Of a stretch of 64,000 nucleotides of DNA, positions 63,308 to 64,000 are shown piece by piece. The notes below the pieces were generated by a model that saw only the letters and a program-made list of their open reading frames with translations, ran no database searches and was not told the DNA's origin. The stretch's first letter is position 1; each line of letters opens with the position of its first letter. Origin of the DNA: Oncomelania hupensis (taxonomy: Eukaryota > Mollusca > Gastropoda > Littorinimorpha > Pomatiopsidae). Position numbers and translations under genes: made by a program. The stretch spans positions 280,729 through 344,728 of the forward strand of contig JBAHVR010000275.1 in assembly GCA_036898135.1 (NCBI GenBank), given 5' to 3'.

Positions 63308-64000
63308 CTGTGTTAGTTCAAATTAACGTAAGGTTGTATCTATTGTGTTGAATGGTGATTGCTTCCCTTGCCTGTGTCTTTTGTATTGGGTATTTATAAG
63401 TGGTCTGAATTTGATTGTCTCCCTTGCATTGTAAATAAATTTATATATTTTGTGTTGTTATTTATCTTAGGATAGTTGTTAAATAATTACACCGTCTCCA
63501 GGTTCACGGTGGGGCTCTCTTGTACAGAAATTCTGAGTTGCTCAAGGGCCTAGACTCATTTTTCTTCCTTTGGGGGTTCTAAATCTTCTCTTTGCTCGCT
63601 TATCTAAATTTTGATTAATTCAGTTCTTATATTATCAGTTACTCTTGTTATACTCGGTAGGGCTATTCTTTTGTGTGGGTGTGGGTGTGTGTGTGGATAT
63701 GGAGTGAGTTAGTTTTCCACGCTCTTATTTTAAAATAGAATAGTTAGCAAAAGCCTTCATTAGAATTAATTTTTTTTAGTAGAATTGTTGTTTTGTTGTA
63801 GTTGGTTACTTTTGTTTTATATTTAGACCTGATTAGATTGTGTTGTAATCACCTTACCCTTGTTTAACTTAAGTTGATTTTATATTTTTATAGAAATTAG
63901 TTGTTTTATGTGTGCATATTGGTTAAAAAAAAAAAAAATTTTCTTGTTTGTTTTAGTTTCCATTTGTGCATCTTTGTTGAAAATTATTTGTGAATGTTCT
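63308..64000 (+). other. Possible leader of the retroelement; no gene seen
   Basis: AT-rich, no open frame of note. If the LTR call is right, this is the untranslated leader before gag. Confidence 0.35.

Overview
The window is intron-rich, repeat-dense metazoan DNA, not a prokaryotic or viral replicon. Coding exons end in GT/AG splice sites. Long AT, GA, AAT and ATT microsatellites are frequent, and several retrotransposon classes are nested in one another. The mix of Penelope, RTE-like and Jockey/CR1-like non-LTR elements and Gmr1-like Ty3/gypsy elements, with a CARD-caspase, suggests a marine invertebrate. A mollusc, perhaps a gastropod, is my best guess, but the sequence alone does not prove it.

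The central host gene is a CARD-containing initiator caspase (caspase-2/9-like) on the + strand, from 3475 to 44597. I rebuilt it from eight exons: 3475-3615, 4064-4259, 6376-6491, 9651-9839, 10320-10536, 28793-28963, 41560-41669 and 44436-44597. All splice phases agree. The coding sum is 1302 nt, or 433 residues plus a stop. It keeps the catalytic His and Cys, both S1-pocket Arg residues and a complete p10 end.

The introns carry most of the mobile DNA. Intron 5 (10537-28792) holds a head-to-head pair of RTE-like fragments, three copies of a ~0.6-kb non-autonomous repeat, and an orphan tyrosine-recombinase-like exon. It also holds a nested stack: a minus-strand RTE-like copy broken by a solo LTR and by a Jockey-like LINE, with a Penelope-like element inside that LINE. 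Intron 6 (28964-41559) holds a 1.2-kb TIR transposon, a 5'-truncated Ty3/gypsy element whose integrase lies upstream of the reverse transcriptase, an RTE-like copy and a ~400-bp palindrome. Intron 7 holds another RTE-like copy in opposite orientation, so exon 7 sits inside a large inverted repeat.

Downstream of the caspase lie a minus-strand THAP-like first exon, an RTE-like copy with an unbroken 594-codon RT frame (48548-50329), a decayed LINE (51.9-54.6 kb) and the 5' half of a second Gmr1-like gypsy element on the minus strand (54.6-60.5 kb; 2.1-kb LTR, PBS, Gag with a SCAN-like segment, protease). That element is broken by a 1.4-kb insertion with a 5-bp target duplication. Another RTE-like fragment and a candidate 5' LTR with PBS (62.2-63.3 kb) follow, the latter running off the right edge.

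The window therefore shows one well-supported host gene, several orphan candidate exons and a layered transposon record. The least ordinary items are the integrase-first gypsy family with SCAN-like Gag, the YR-like exon inside a caspase intron, and the inverted-repeat setting of caspase exon 7.
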